Origin: Ancylomarina sp. 16SWW S1-10-2
GTDB lineage: Bacteria > Bacteroidota > Bacteroidia > Bacteroidales > Marinifilaceae
Assembly (NCBI RefSeq): GCF_009669305.1
Contig: NZ_SADB01000012.1
Span: 87,788-151,787, forward strand
Direction: 5' to 3'
Length of the DNA: 64,000 nucleotides
Part shown: in pieces, positions 9,073-19,412 of the stretch
How positions within the stretch are numbered: the first letter of the stretch is position 1
Layout: each line of letters begins with the position of its first letter
The notes under the pieces: generated by a model
What the model saw: only the letters and a program-made list of their open reading frames with translations
What the model was told of the DNA's origin: nothing
Databases searched by the model: none
Translations under genes and position numbers: made by a program

Positions 9073-10154
9073 ATCTCTTTATTTAAAATCATTAGTCTCA
9101 ATTCCACTTCAAAAAAACCTTTATCTTTTTTAATGTTTAAATCGAACTTATCGGGATAAATTAATTTAAGACGTTTTCTAAGATTTTCTAAACCAATTCC
9201 ACCATGGCGATTTGATTCCTCAATTTCGTTAATTGGATTTTTAATTCTAAAACAAAAATCTTCCTCCAAATCAAGGGTCATTGAAATCGTACTCACCACA
9301 TCATCCTTTCTATCCGTGTACTTAAAAGCATTTTCTACCAAAGGCAACAGTAATAAAGGAGATATCTGCTCATGCATTAACTTGCCTGCTTCTAAATCGA
9401 TATCCAGATTTATAGCATCGCCGAAACGAACTTTCTGAATAGCAGCGTAATTTTCAACCAATTCAAGCTCCTTATAGATAGGTACAAATTCGCTACTGCA
9501 ACCATAAAGCGTATAATCCAGAATTTCGGACAAGAGCATAATCATTCGAGGTGTCTCTTCCGATTTCTCAAGACTTAAACCATATATACTATTCAATGAA
9601 TTAAATAAGAAATGAGGATTAATCTGAGCTTTTAATAAACTCAACTCGGCTTCCTTTAATCGCAATTCTGTTTCAACCCTAATTTTATCTTGCTGCTCTC
9701 TTAAGCGTTGTTCCTTTAAAATTCGCTGAAGCTGACGATAAGCAACCCCAACAAGAATAATAAAAAACAAACCCACTTGCAGAGAACGCACATCAATGGT
9801 AGCTGGATCTATCCCTTCAAGTGAACAATTCCATACTAAAACAAGAAGCCCTGTTACAATCAGGGTTTCAATACTAAGAGATAAACACAACAAGTAAAAC
9901 AGATACAACCAAAACCTGAAATAACGCTTTGTTAATAAATATCGAGGTATTAAAAAATCGTTTAAAACACGAGTACAAGCATAAGCTAGTGGGACAAAAC
10001 AAAGGCAGAATATAAAAGCACTGTAATAGTCTTGGCTATACAATCTGAAAAAGATATAAATAAAAAATAAAGCCATAGACCATGTCAGAACTGATAATAC
10101 AGATCTCCTCCAGTCTCCAAAAACTATTGTAATTAAATTTGATATTTTCTTCAT
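9060..10154 (-). CDS. LytS/YehU-type membrane histidine kinase
   Basis: A 364-residue sensor kinase with about four transmembrane helices in residues 18-140, a short coiled coil (140-170), then a His_kinase (PF06580-type) domain. The phosphoacceptor is H181 in QINPHFLFNSLNSI, and the ATP-binding region carries LLPLVENAFKY and GGIGLENLRKRL. It overlaps the LytTR regulator by 13 bp, making an obvious two-component operon. There is no periplasmic sensor domain, so it probably reads membrane state or a small ligand in the bilayer. Transcribed divergently from the MotA/TolQ-like gene. Confidence 0.93.
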   Translation of the reverse strand: MKKISNLITIVFGDWRRSVLSVLTWSMALFFIYIFFRLYSQDYYSAFIFCLCFVPLAYACTRVLNDFLIPRYLLTKRYFRFWLYLFYLLCLSLSIETLIVTGLLVLVWNCSLEGIDPATIDVRSLQVGLFFIILVGVAYRQLQRILKEQRLREQQDKIRVETELRLKEAELSLLKAQINPHFLFNSLNSIYGLSLEKSEETPRMIMLLSEILDYTLYGCSSEFVPIYKELELVENYAAIQKVRFGDAINLDIDLEAGKLMHEQISPLLLLPLVENAFKYTDRKDDVVSTISMTLDLEEDFCFRIKNPINEIEESNRHGGIGLENLRKRLKLIYPDKFDLNIKKDKGFFEVELRLMILNKEICKK

Positions 10155-10497
10155 ACTAGTACGAAAATAGATATTTTAGTCTGAAGCTAAAACCTTTTAC
10201 TTATGATATACGACAAATAAACCAAATTATAAGCTCAACGACAAATCAGCATCATTACTCGATTAAAAATGACTTTTACACATCTCACATACAAACATCA
10301 AGGAAACAGGAGCATAAACACACCTTCAAGACACCAACTAACCAATAAATACGATTTGCTTTGATATAAAAAACGACTTAGCCTTATCTAAATGTCATTC
10401 AGCTTAACTCATTGACAGTTAAACGCAATAAATTTGAAAAGAAATTAACAAGCAATACGTTTGATTTGTATTTTTGTTTAACCTAAACTATTAAAAC
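10155..10497. other. Divergent intergenic region with candidate -7 element
   Basis: A 343-bp AT-rich gap between the kinase gene and the small membrane-protein gene. TATTTTTG at 10469-10476 fits the Bacteroidota -7 consensus TAnnTTTG, but no TTG lies at the expected -33 spacing. Nothing else is recognised. Confidence 0.35.
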
Positions 10498-10869
10498 ATG
10501 ATTGATCTTTTCTTTCAAGGCGGTACCGTATTCATGACAGTTGTAGTACTAACTGGAATTGCTGCTATTTTATGGTCTTTATTCTCATTAATTAAATTCA
10601 TAAAAGTCGGTTTTATAAAAAAACGACATCTCGATGCCATTTTATTCCTAGGAAGTCTAAGCTTTTTCATCGGTCTTCTTGGGCAAGGCATCGGTATAAC
10701 AGGTGCTTTAGAAGCAATCCAAGCTTTCCCTAACGTTTCTCAAGAAGCAGTAGCAGGCGGTATAAGAGTTAGTATGATTGCACCTCTAACAGGTGCCATA
10801 TTATTCACAATATCAGGAATTTTCTGGTTCATTCTACGTTACCTGAACGCAAGAAAACAGGACGCCTAA
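10498..10869 (+). CDS. Small MotA/TolQ/ExbB-like membrane protein
   Basis: A 123-residue protein with three hydrophobic helices (about 10-35, 45-68, 88-115). The last two, separated by a polar stretch with EAVAGGIRVSMIAPLTGAIL, resemble the two channel-forming helices of MotA/TolQ/ExbB proteins. It is shorter than typical ExbB (about 200-230 aa) and lacks an adjacent ExbD/TolR partner, so it may not be a proton channel. Such single small genes occur in Bacteroidota. The next gene starts 122 bp further on and is probably independently expressed. Confidence 0.7.
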   Translation: MIDLFFQGGTVFMTVVVLTGIAAILWSLFSLIKFIKVGFIKKRHLDAILFLGSLSFFIGLLGQGIGITGALEAIQAFPNVSQEAVAGGIRVSMIAPLTGAILFTISGIFWFILRYLNARKQDA

Positions 10870-10991
10870 AGCATTATATTAACAAGATAACATAGTTATG
10901 CCCAATAACTGCTTAAGATTTAATTTCTAAGAAACTGAATCTGTATAATGAAGAATTACAAAAGATTATTTCCTAAAAAAAATAATATATC

Positions 10992-12881
10992 ATGAAACAT
11001 TTACTCATTACATTTTTAATTATAAGTTCTTTTTTTTCATCCGAGAATAAAATATATTCTCAAAATATAGATGACCAAACATCTGATTTAAAAGCTTGGA
11101 TCAATGCTCAATTTACAGAAGGTTTAGATTCCTTTAATATTGCAGGGGCTACCATTATTTTAATGCAAGGAGATTCTATTCTGCATATGAACGGTTATGG
11201 TCTAGCTGATATTGAATCCAATACTCTTGTTAATAGTACCTCTTCTATATTTGATATAGGTTCTATTTCAAAAACGTTTGTGGGCACAGCTGTTATGAAA
11301 TTAGTTGAGGATGGAGAGTTAGAATTGGATAGGGATGTTAATAATTATCTCAAATCGTTTCAATTAACATATAAATTCAACGACTCAATTACTATAAGAC
11401 ATCTTTTAACGCATACAGCTGGGTTTGATGATTGCAACATAGGCACTATAGCTCATTCTGAAGAAAATATAATTCCCTTAGCACAATATCTAAAAAATCA
11501 AATGTCACCACAGATACGCCCTTCGGGTAAGGTCATATCGTATGCTAATAAGGGTTATGCCCTATTGGGACTTATCGTTGAAGAAGTATCCGGCTTACCA
11601 TTTAATGAGTACGTTAGAAAAAATATTTTGCAACCATTGGAAATGAATTATAGTGGTTACAGAAGACAAGCGAAACTCAAAAAAAACTACGTTACCAGTT
11701 ACCTGCAAAAGAACGAGCAACTGATTCCATACAAGCCTGCCTTTCACCACACCTACCCCGCATCCTCATTTCGATCAACGGCTTCTGACATGGGGCACTA
11801 CATATCTATGTTCCTGAATAATGGAGAATTTCATGGAATTCAAATTTTAGATTCCTCAACTGTTGCTAAAATGCATCAAACAGGATTTAAGAACTACGAA
11901 AAGGCAAATTTCGGCTGGCTGTTAGGCTTTCAGGAATCGCATTGGTATGGAAAAAGAACGGTTAGTCATAGTGGCAGCATTCAGGGTTTTTCTAGTCAAT
12001 TAACATTGATGCCAGAAAAGAACTTAGGTTTGTTTATTTCTGTTAATTCATCGAATTATTACCAACAGAAAAGTCGAGTATTTATGGACAAATTTATTAA
12101 CGATTTGTTTGCACGACTTATGCCAGAATGTTTAGTTAAAAAAGAAAAGGCAACAGTTTCGCCCAAGTTGGGCGCTGTTGATGAACCATTAGAGATGTTT
12201 ACCGGCACGTATCGATGGTGTAGATATGCACATACAACTTTAGACAAAGTGAGTGTTTTAGTTGGATTGATTCCTGAAATCGAAATTATATCAAAAGATA
12301 GTACACTTGAAATAGTTGAATGGAACGATAAACTAGTTCCTATATCCGATTTAACATTCCAGTCAATATACGATAGATACTTAGCTTTTGGGAAGAATAC
12401 GAAAGGCGAAATTTCTTATTTTTTTACAGATACTTATTCTTACCAAAAATTAAAATGGTACGAACCTGTTAAATTTCAACGTTTATGGATAGGTAGTATT
12501 GTTCTTTTTCTATTAATTTATATAATTACCAGTATAGTACGTAAACTATTTGTTCGCAACAGAAATAGTCATTTGCTTAAGAAAATCAATTTTTCGCTAG
12601 CCTCTTTAGTTGTCCTTTTTATTGCAGTACTTACATATGCTTTATTTACCACCGGCCCTTTTGAATTTTTCTACGGAATACCTTTGCTCATTAAAATGGC
12701 ATTAGTGATCCCTTTTTTAATTATTCCATTGGAATTTTTTTCAGTATACTTCTTGATAAAAGCTATTCGATTTAAAGAGTTGGGAACTTTTAATTTAATT
12801 TATCAATCTATTATTGTTGTTGCAGTTTTATTTTTCATCCCTTGGTTGATGTATTATAATTTAATTGGATTTAATTATTAA
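10992..12881 (+). CDS. Beta-lactamase-like serine hydrolase with membrane tail
   Basis: A 629-residue exported serine hydrolase of the class C beta-lactamase/D-alanyl-D-alanine peptidase superfamily. A signal peptide spans about 1-23. Catalytic motifs are SISK (SxxK, near residue 94), YANKGY (YxN, near 185) and HSGSIQG (near 322). After the catalytic domain comes a linker domain and then about four transmembrane helices (about 500-625), so the enzyme is held in the membrane facing the periplasm. Members act on peptides, esters or peptidoglycan fragments; resistance to beta-lactams is not implied. Ends before a hairpin terminator. Confidence 0.88.
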   Translation: MKHLLITFLIISSFFSSENKIYSQNIDDQTSDLKAWINAQFTEGLDSFNIAGATIILMQGDSILHMNGYGLADIESNTLVNSTSSIFDIGSISKTFVGTAVMKLVEDGELELDRDVNNYLKSFQLTYKFNDSITIRHLLTHTAGFDDCNIGTIAHSEENIIPLAQYLKNQMSPQIRPSGKVISYANKGYALLGLIVEEVSGLPFNEYVRKNILQPLEMNYSGYRRQAKLKKNYVTSYLQKNEQLIPYKPAFHHTYPASSFRSTASDMGHYISMFLNNGEFHGIQILDSSTVAKMHQTGFKNYEKANFGWLLGFQESHWYGKRTVSHSGSIQGFSSQLTLMPEKNLGLFISVNSSNYYQQKSRVFMDKFINDLFARLMPECLVKKEKATVSPKLGAVDEPLEMFTGTYRWCRYAHTTLDKVSVLVGLIPEIEIISKDSTLEIVEWNDKLVPISDLTFQSIYDRYLAFGKNTKGEISYFFTDTYSYQKLKWYEPVKFQRLWIGSIVLFLLIYIITSIVRKLFVRNRNSHLLKKINFSLASLVVLFIAVLTYALFTTGPFEFFYGIPLLIKMALVIPFLIIPLEFFSVYFLIKAIRFKELGTFNLIYQSIIVVAVLFFIPWLMYYNLIGFNY

Positions 12882-13022
12882 GGAATGAGTATAACATGCG
12901 GTCACATACAACTTATTAATCAGCAGTTTGTGTAGTTTTGTGTCTTTTTTTGCCGAGTATGTTATATACTGATACTTAAACGCCTTAAAATGCCAAACTA
13001 TTCATACCGCAACACATAATTT

Positions 13023-13055
13023 GCCACAATTTCAACCTTGGAATTGTGGCTTTAT
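13023..13055 (+). terminator. Rho-independent terminator after serine hydrolase gene
   Basis: Arms GCCACAATT and AATTGTGGC around a short loop, followed by TTTATTTTTG. It lies 140 bp beyond the hydrolase stop and before the DUF5686 gene. Confidence 0.7.
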
Positions 13056-13210
13056 TTTTGCGGTCAATCTCACATTAAATAAGCATAATTCTTTTTATAT
13101 GTTTTACATTTTATTTAACATCTCAAAACAATATCTTTAGATGGTGAACAAAAACTTGTAACTAATTTATATAGAAGTTCGTTACACAAGAATATAAATA
13201 AAACTGCCTC

Positions 13211-15844
13211 ATGTCGACTAAACTCATTAGCCTATTATTTTGCCTGCTTTCATTCAATGCATATTCACAACAACTTAGTGGCCGTATTTCTGATACGGAA
13301 GGAAAATCTATTCCCTTTGCCAATATCTTTATTCCAGAACTAACAACCGGAACAACATCCAATATCGATGGCGACTATCATCTAGATCTTCCCGAGGGTG
13401 AATGGCAACTTCACTATAGATATATGGGCTATAAAACCAAGGAAGTGAAAATTAAGATTGGGCAAAACGATATGGAGATGAATGTCGCTCTTGCACCTCA
13501 AACCTATCAACTAAAGGAAGTAAAAGTACTGGCAACTGGTGAAGACCCAGCTTATTTTGTTATGCGAAAAGCAATTGCCATGGGCGATTATTATACCAAG
13601 CAAATTAGTGAATACACCAACAAAGTTTACCTGAAAGGTACGGGAAAAGTTACTAGCGTTCCCCGCTTGTTTAAAAACAAACTAGCAAAAGAAGACATTA
13701 AAGTAGGTAAAGTATTCGTTACCGAAAACATATCAAAAATACATTTTCAGCTTCCCAATAAAATTGAAGAAGAGGTCATTTCCATTCGATCTTCAGGTCT
13801 TGACGAACAAGCAAACCCCATGCAATTCATTAGCGCAAATCTCTACAACACCCGAGATAATGGTTTTATATCTCCTCTGGATAAAGCAGCTTTTACAGTC
13901 TATAAATTCCAATTGATATCTCTATTCGAAGACCAAGGCAGAACGATCAACAAAATAAAAGTGATTCCCAAAAGAAAAGGTAAAGACTTATTTAATGGTT
14001 TTATCTATATCGCTGAAACCTTTTGGAACATACATTCGGCAGATTTAAAACTAAAACTACCTATGACTGATGTTCATATGCATCAAATTTATGCACCAGT
14101 TAGTAAAGACGTGTGGATGCCAGTTAGCCTAGACTACAAAATTAATTTTAAAGGCATGGGATTAGGTTTTGAAGGCATGTATGTTGCTTCCATTAAAGAT
14201 TATAAAGTGACATTAAATCCTGATTTAGATCATGACTATTTGAAACAAGAAGAACTGGCTAGGAAACAAGAAACGGAAAATATCGATAAGCTAAGTAATA
14301 CAGAAGAGTCAAAGGTTTTATCGGCTAAAGAGATTAAGCGTAAGGCTGAGATTAAAACCCTTCTTGATAAACCAGATATGAAGAACGCTGATATGCGAAA
14401 GCTTTACCGCTTAATGGAAAAAGACAATACTAAAAACAAGAAGGAAAAAATAAAGGAACCACTCGAAATTAAAATTGAGAAAGTTAAGATTGCAAAAGGT
14501 GCTAAAACAAAAGACTCTATCTATTGGACTGAAATGCGACCTATTCCACTTTCTTCGGATGAAAAAATTAGTTTTGGACAGAAGGACTCCATTGTACAAA
14601 AGAAAAGTACACCCGAATATAAGGATTCTGTTCGTAGAGCAAATAGGGAGTTTAAATACGAGCACCTGCTTTGGGGTAAAACATATCGTTATAAAGAGAC
14701 TAATTCGACTTTTTCTACTCCTGGCTTGTTAAGTATAAATAAAAAATCGTACAATACAGTTCAAGGCTTTACTTTTGATGCACCATTTTCATACACAAAG
14801 CGTGATACATTGGGGCATTACTTTGAGATGACATCCAATTTAAGTTATGCTTTCTCTCGAGAACATCTCGACTACACAATTGGAAGTACTTACCGCTACA
14901 ATGGTATGAAAAGAGCTTGGATAGGTTTTGAGGCAGGTAGTAAAGCCATTGATTTTAATGACGATTCAGGTATTAAGCCCATTTTAAATGCGGCCTATTC
15001 TCTTTTTTATAAGGAAAATAACATGAAACTCTACGACAAAAACTATGTTAGCTTATGGCACGAGACTGATCTTGCAAATGGGCTAAACCTTTATACGGAA
15101 TTGGAATATGCCAACAGAAAACAACTTTACAATAACAACTCCTACTCTTTCTATGGTCCAAGCGATAATAAATACACATCCAATATACCACAAGGCGTAG
15201 ATTCTGATTTGATTAAAAATAATAAAGCAATGACATTTATTGCTCAACTAGATTATACACCTCATCACAGATATACAGTGAAAAAAGGTGTGAAACAAAT
15301 GACGACTTATCATTCACAGCCTACTTTTTCCTTACTCTACAAACAAGGCATAAAGAATATTTTAGATTCTGAAACCAATTTTTCATTCCTTGAAGCATCC
15401 ATAAAACAAGAATTTGAGATAGGTTTCAACGATAAATTAGCCTATAGTATAAAGGCGGGTTCTTTCTTATCGAACAAAAAAAGTTACTTTGCCGACTATC
15501 GACAATTTGGAACTAGCAAGCCTGTATTTATGCTTGGTGGAGACATAAATACTTTCCGTTTATTGGATTATTACCAACATGCTACAAATAAAGAATATGT
15601 CGAAGCTCATGTACAATATACCTCCGATCGCTTTTTGTTAAAACGTCTACCTATATTGAACAATTCCTTAGTTCTACAAGAAAAATTATTTATCAACTAC
15701 CTATCTCACAAAGAAAAAGAAAACTACTGGGAAGCAGGATATGGTTTAAGCCAGATATTCCTTTTACTAGATTTGGAAGTTTTTTGGAGTTTCGATGGCA
15801 AAGAGCATAAAGAGACGGGATTAAAAATCAAATTTAATATATAG
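13211..15844 (+). CDS. DUF5686 / carboxypeptidase-like domain outer-membrane protein
   Basis: An 877-residue exported protein. Signal peptide 1-19 (ending SFNAYSQ), then a carboxypeptidase-D regulatory-like beta-sandwich (about 20-105: LSGRISDTEGKSIPFANIF to LKEVKVLATGEDPAYFVMRK), then the long DUF5686 region. Its distal half has alternating aromatic strands such as GLNLYTELEYANRKQLY and ends in a strand with terminal I, which suggests an outer-membrane beta-barrel. The N-terminal domain is also found in TonB-dependent receptors. The family is abundant in Bacteroidota, and its biochemical role is unknown. It is followed by an MFS gene 77 bp downstream. Confidence 0.9.
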   Translation: MSTKLISLLFCLLSFNAYSQQLSGRISDTEGKSIPFANIFIPELTTGTTSNIDGDYHLDLPEGEWQLHYRYMGYKTKEVKIKIGQNDMEMNVALAPQTYQLKEVKVLATGEDPAYFVMRKAIAMGDYYTKQISEYTNKVYLKGTGKVTSVPRLFKNKLAKEDIKVGKVFVTENISKIHFQLPNKIEEEVISIRSSGLDEQANPMQFISANLYNTRDNGFISPLDKAAFTVYKFQLISLFEDQGRTINKIKVIPKRKGKDLFNGFIYIAETFWNIHSADLKLKLPMTDVHMHQIYAPVSKDVWMPVSLDYKINFKGMGLGFEGMYVASIKDYKVTLNPDLDHDYLKQEELARKQETENIDKLSNTEESKVLSAKEIKRKAEIKTLLDKPDMKNADMRKLYRLMEKDNTKNKKEKIKEPLEIKIEKVKIAKGAKTKDSIYWTEMRPIPLSSDEKISFGQKDSIVQKKSTPEYKDSVRRANREFKYEHLLWGKTYRYKETNSTFSTPGLLSINKKSYNTVQGFTFDAPFSYTKRDTLGHYFEMTSNLSYAFSREHLDYTIGSTYRYNGMKRAWIGFEAGSKAIDFNDDSGIKPILNAAYSLFYKENNMKLYDKNYVSLWHETDLANGLNLYTELEYANRKQLYNNNSYSFYGPSDNKYTSNIPQGVDSDLIKNNKAMTFIAQLDYTPHHRYTVKKGVKQMTTYHSQPTFSLLYKQGIKNILDSETNFSFLEASIKQEFEIGFNDKLAYSIKAGSFLSNKKSYFADYRQFGTSKPVFMLGGDINTFRLLDYYQHATNKEYVEAHVQYTSDRFLLKRLPILNNSLVLQEKLFINYLSHKEKENYWEAGYGLSQIFLLLDLEVFWSFDGKEHKETGLKIKFNI

Positions 15845-15921
15845 GAGATAACTACTAGATTTCACCTTTTTAGTTCTTTTCTCTCGGCTTATTTGACTTC
15901 CTTTGTGCAAAATTTTGATTC

Positions 15922-17247
15922 ATGCCAATAAAACGTCACCCTAATCGCCCTTTTGCCCCATCCAAATTTCCCGTATTTTACGGATGGATGGCCATGTTTG
16001 CTGCCACCGTTGGAGTTATTTGTTCCATACCTGGTCAAACAATCGGAGTATCTGTCTTTACAGACTATCTTATAGATGCTCTACAACTCTCTCGTGATGC
16101 ACTGAGTTCTGCCTATTTGATTGGAACAGCAATGAGTTCTTTGTTTTTGACAAAGGCTGGAAAAATATACGACAAATTTGGAGCACGGTTTACCGCCATA
16201 CTTGCTGCTTGTACTTTAACCATTACACTCGTACTATTCTCCATAAGCGACCAAATGACTGAAAGTATTTCGTCGTGGACAAATATTTCATTCTCAGCAA
16301 TCAGTTTTATATTGGTTTCAGCTTTATTCTTTTTGCTACGTTTCTCAGGACAAGGTGTAATGACACTAGCCTCAAGAAATATGCTTATGAAATGGTTTAA
16401 GAAAAACCGTGGATTAGCCAATAGTATTTCTTCAGCCATTCAATCATTTGGATTTGCAGTAGCTCCTCTTTTTGTTGCAGGCTTAATTCATAGCACCGAT
16501 TGGAGCTCAGCCTACCTTATTATGGCAGGCATCATTTTTTGTTTTATCATTTTTGCTTACATTTTCTACCGCGATAATCCTGAAGAATGTGGACTTATTC
16601 CTGATGGAAAAGTAATTGAAGAGAAAAAGAAAAAAGCTTTTAAAGAAAGTAACACACAATTTACACTAGAAGAAGCAAAGAAGAAACCTGTCTTTTGGGT
16701 TTATGCAATCGCGATTGCTTTTTATGGTTTTTTCATTACCGGTTTCACCTTTAATGTGATTTCCATATTCGAGATTGCTGGTTATGACGAACAAAAAGCT
16801 CTTAGTATTTTTATACCTGCTTCACTTATATCCATTGTTGCTGCCATAGCTGGAAACGTAATTAGCGACTATATGCCGCTTAAACGTATTTTAATTGTAT
16901 ACCTATCGGGATGCTTGCTTTCATGTATAGGATTAACCTTCCTTTCGCATTGGAGCGGATACTACATTATGATTGTAGGTAATGGTACAATGGGTGGTTT
17001 ATTCTCTGTTTTAGCAGCTATTACTTGGCCTCGTTTTTTCGGTCGCAAACATTTAGGAGCAATCAGTGGACTGGCTATGTCGTTAATGGTATTTGGTTCG
17101 GCCATGGCACCTCTATTTTTCTCTAGAATATTCACACTAACAGGTAGCTACCAACTTGCTGGAATTATCGGTATCGTTTTAGTTATCATCCTACTTTTAT
17201 TCTCATTAAAACTGCATAATCCTCAGGAGGATAGTAAAAAAGGTTAA
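15922..17247 (+). CDS. MFS transporter, oxalate/formate antiporter-like
   Basis: A 441-residue transporter with 12 predicted helices and a central cytoplasmic loop (about 225-255, lysine-rich KKKKAFKESNTQFTLEEAKK). The N-terminal FYGWMAMFAATVGVICSIPG segment and the LSRDALSSAYLIGTAMSS stretch resemble the OFA group of the major facilitator superfamily, which moves small carboxylates. The substrate is not predictable. It lies downstream of the DUF5686 gene in the same direction, and a clear terminator follows. Confidence 0.88.
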   Translation: MPIKRHPNRPFAPSKFPVFYGWMAMFAATVGVICSIPGQTIGVSVFTDYLIDALQLSRDALSSAYLIGTAMSSLFLTKAGKIYDKFGARFTAILAACTLTITLVLFSISDQMTESISSWTNISFSAISFILVSALFFLLRFSGQGVMTLASRNMLMKWFKKNRGLANSISSAIQSFGFAVAPLFVAGLIHSTDWSSAYLIMAGIIFCFIIFAYIFYRDNPEECGLIPDGKVIEEKKKKAFKESNTQFTLEEAKKKPVFWVYAIAIAFYGFFITGFTFNVISIFEIAGYDEQKALSIFIPASLISIVAAIAGNVISDYMPLKRILIVYLSGCLLSCIGLTFLSHWSGYYIMIVGNGTMGGLFSVLAAITWPRFFGRKHLGAISGLAMSLMVFGSAMAPLFFSRIFTLTGSYQLAGIIGIVLVIILLLFSLKLHNPQEDSKKG

Positions 17248-17296
17248 AGTAAAAAAAAGTAACCAAAGGATATCCCAAGGAGTCTTATAAATAGAT

Positions 17297-17335
17297 AAAG
17301 CCCAATTTCAATAAAATGAGATTGGGCTTTTATCT
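17297..17335 (+). terminator. Terminator after MFS gene
   Basis: Stem AAAGCCCAAT / ATTGGGCTTT with a 14-base loop and trailing Ts, 50 bp beyond the MFS stop codon. Confidence 0.75.
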
Positions 17336-17507
17336 ACATATTCAATTCTGACAGACGCAAACAGATTAATTTTAATATTAAAATATATGCCAAAAAGTTA
17401 TCAATTATCCACGTACTCGAACCAATTATTAGGAAGCTAGTCTTTTATAAAAATAGGAAGAACAATCTATTTTATGTAATTTTATCTTTACAATATAAAA
17501 CTATAAA

Positions 17508-19295
17508 ATGAACATAATAAAATTAATCTTTACCCTACTCCTATTTTCATTCTCAACAATTCTATTTTCACAAGAATACAAATACGAGGAAAACAATGGT
17601 ATACGCACATTCCACGAAGGACATATGTTTATTAAGGAGGGCGTTCCTTTTTTATCAGTTAAAGGTGAATCATATGAAATGGGCTTGCAATATGGCGTTT
17701 TATTGAACGATGAAATTCTGGATTTGGATGTCAAAGTAGATAGTCTTATTGACTCTTTTGTTGGGAAACTTTTCTTGAAAAAATGGATAGCCAATAAGGT
17801 CTTAAAATCTAAGATTAGGAAAATTGAAAAACGAATGCCCAAAGAATTTTTGGAAGAATTGGAAGGTATGGCCGATGGTTGTGATTTGAACTTAAGAGAG
17901 ATTAAAACCATAGCTTACTTTCCGCAAATATTTTTTAATATCAGTTGTACTTCTTTTGTTCTGAGAAATGAAGAGGGAATTGTGCATGGACGAAATTTAG
18001 ATTGGCCGGGTATCGAAATATTCACCCATTATCCATTAATTGTGAATTATCATCGCAAAGGAAAAATTCCAACAACTATTTTGAGTTTTGTAAGCTATCC
18101 AGGAGCCTACACGGGAATGAACCATAATGGGTTGAGCATGTCAATTAATATGAATGGTTGCCCAGTCCCAGAGGGGAAAAAAAAGAGCGATTACAACACC
18201 GACATGCCCATGCCATATAAATTGAGACAAGTAATGGAAAATGCCGACGAATTGTCGGAGGTAGATGAACTATTTAAAAATTACAGCACTCATGCTTGGT
18301 TTATTATGGTAGGGAGTAAGAAGGATCATTCTGCTGCGATGTATGAATTGACTCTTGGAAAACTTATTAAAAATAAAATGAAGGATAATATGATAGCTGT
18401 CACCAATCTTTCTCTATCGGATAAAGGACGATTTGAGTACAGTCCTATTAACATGCACGGCGATTCGAATATTGCCAGAGAAGATAAATTGAAAGAACTA
18501 AACCAAAAAATTGATAATCACGATTTGATTGAAAAGGCATATCAAATGATTTCTTCAACCGAATATTATCACCTTCAACACGATCCTTATTATATTGGCA
18601 TTAATAATGATATGACTGTGAAAAGCTGTATCATGGATAACACGAACAATAAAATATATTTTTCTTATGCTGAAAAATTAGCTGGTTTAGCACAGTTCTT
18701 AGAATATGATATTGCAAGTGAAAAGGTATCTTTTTTTAAAGAAGTGAAAGTCAGCCAAACTTTAAAAGATTTAAATAGCAAGTTGGCTTTTTACAAATGG
18801 CACAAAGAAAACTATGGCGGTAAAAAGAAGCGCGATAATTTGTATTATATGGCTTTAATTAAATATTTTAAAAGTTCAATGCTTGAATCTGCATATAAAA
18901 ATAGTCAAATTGCCATCTGTTATTCCAATATAGGGAAGCAAGACGAAGCCATAGAGTTTGCTAATAAATATATTGAGAACAGACCAAAGTACAATTCAGC
19001 GTATACGACTAAGATTAGTATTCTAAATGACTTCAAAGATTATAAAGCAGTAATAAGTACTACCGATGAAATGCTAAAAGTTGCAATTGTAACACCAGCA
19101 GATCAATATTATGCAAAAATAAATTTACTAAAGGCTTACGATAATCTGCAGGCACAATTTCCAGATCAAAAAAACATTGATAAAATTAAACAATTGGCTA
19201 AGCAGATTAAGGAAGAAGCTAATAAATATTTCCTTGCAGAGTGGATCAAAAAGGATTTATCGAAAATGGATGAAATTGTAGGCAAATACAATTGA
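17508..19295 (+). CDS. Secreted C45-type Ntn hydrolase with helical C-terminus
   Basis: A 595-residue protein with a signal peptide (1-21). Residues about 45-400 match the C45/acid-ceramidase-like Ntn-hydrolase pattern: the nucleophile is probably C147 in FNISCTSF, followed by HGRNLDWPGIE, and the MNHNGLSMSINMNG segment. Such enzymes cleave amide bonds and are activated by cutting before the cysteine. From about residue 420 a helical, TPR-like region follows (AICYSNIGKQDEAIEFANKY), which may bind partners. The substrate is unknown: bile salt, acyl-amino acid or ceramide-like amides are family possibilities. Single gene, ended by a strong bidirectional terminator. Confidence 0.85.
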   Translation: MNIIKLIFTLLLFSFSTILFSQEYKYEENNGIRTFHEGHMFIKEGVPFLSVKGESYEMGLQYGVLLNDEILDLDVKVDSLIDSFVGKLFLKKWIANKVLKSKIRKIEKRMPKEFLEELEGMADGCDLNLREIKTIAYFPQIFFNISCTSFVLRNEEGIVHGRNLDWPGIEIFTHYPLIVNYHRKGKIPTTILSFVSYPGAYTGMNHNGLSMSINMNGCPVPEGKKKSDYNTDMPMPYKLRQVMENADELSEVDELFKNYSTHAWFIMVGSKKDHSAAMYELTLGKLIKNKMKDNMIAVTNLSLSDKGRFEYSPINMHGDSNIAREDKLKELNQKIDNHDLIEKAYQMISSTEYYHLQHDPYYIGINNDMTVKSCIMDNTNNKIYFSYAEKLAGLAQFLEYDIASEKVSFFKEVKVSQTLKDLNSKLAFYKWHKENYGGKKKRDNLYYMALIKYFKSSMLESAYKNSQIAICYSNIGKQDEAIEFANKYIENRPKYNSAYTTKISILNDFKDYKAVISTTDEMLKVAIVTPADQYYAKINLLKAYDNLQAQFPDQKNIDKIKQLAKQIKEEANKYFLAEWIKKDLSKMDEIVGKYN

Positions 19296-19311
19296 TAGAC
19301 TAAGCACAAAA

Positions 19312-19343
19312 CCCAATTTCTACAATTAGAAATTGGGCTTTAT
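19312..19343. terminator. Bidirectional terminator
   Basis: Perfect 11-bp stem CCCAATTTCTA / TAGAAATTGGG with a CAAT loop. It separates the Ntn-hydrolase gene on the plus strand from the converging NifX-like gene on the minus strand. Confidence 0.8.
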
Positions 19344-19412
19344 ATTGATTATCAATTATGTCGTCATACATACGCGTAATAACGATCAAAATGATATTCT
19401 ATTCTGAAATTA

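Noticed and set aside
8368-10154. Phosphorelay with a missing partner
   Set aside because: Kinase and regulator overlap by 13 bp and carry complete H and D sites, so the pair is complete.
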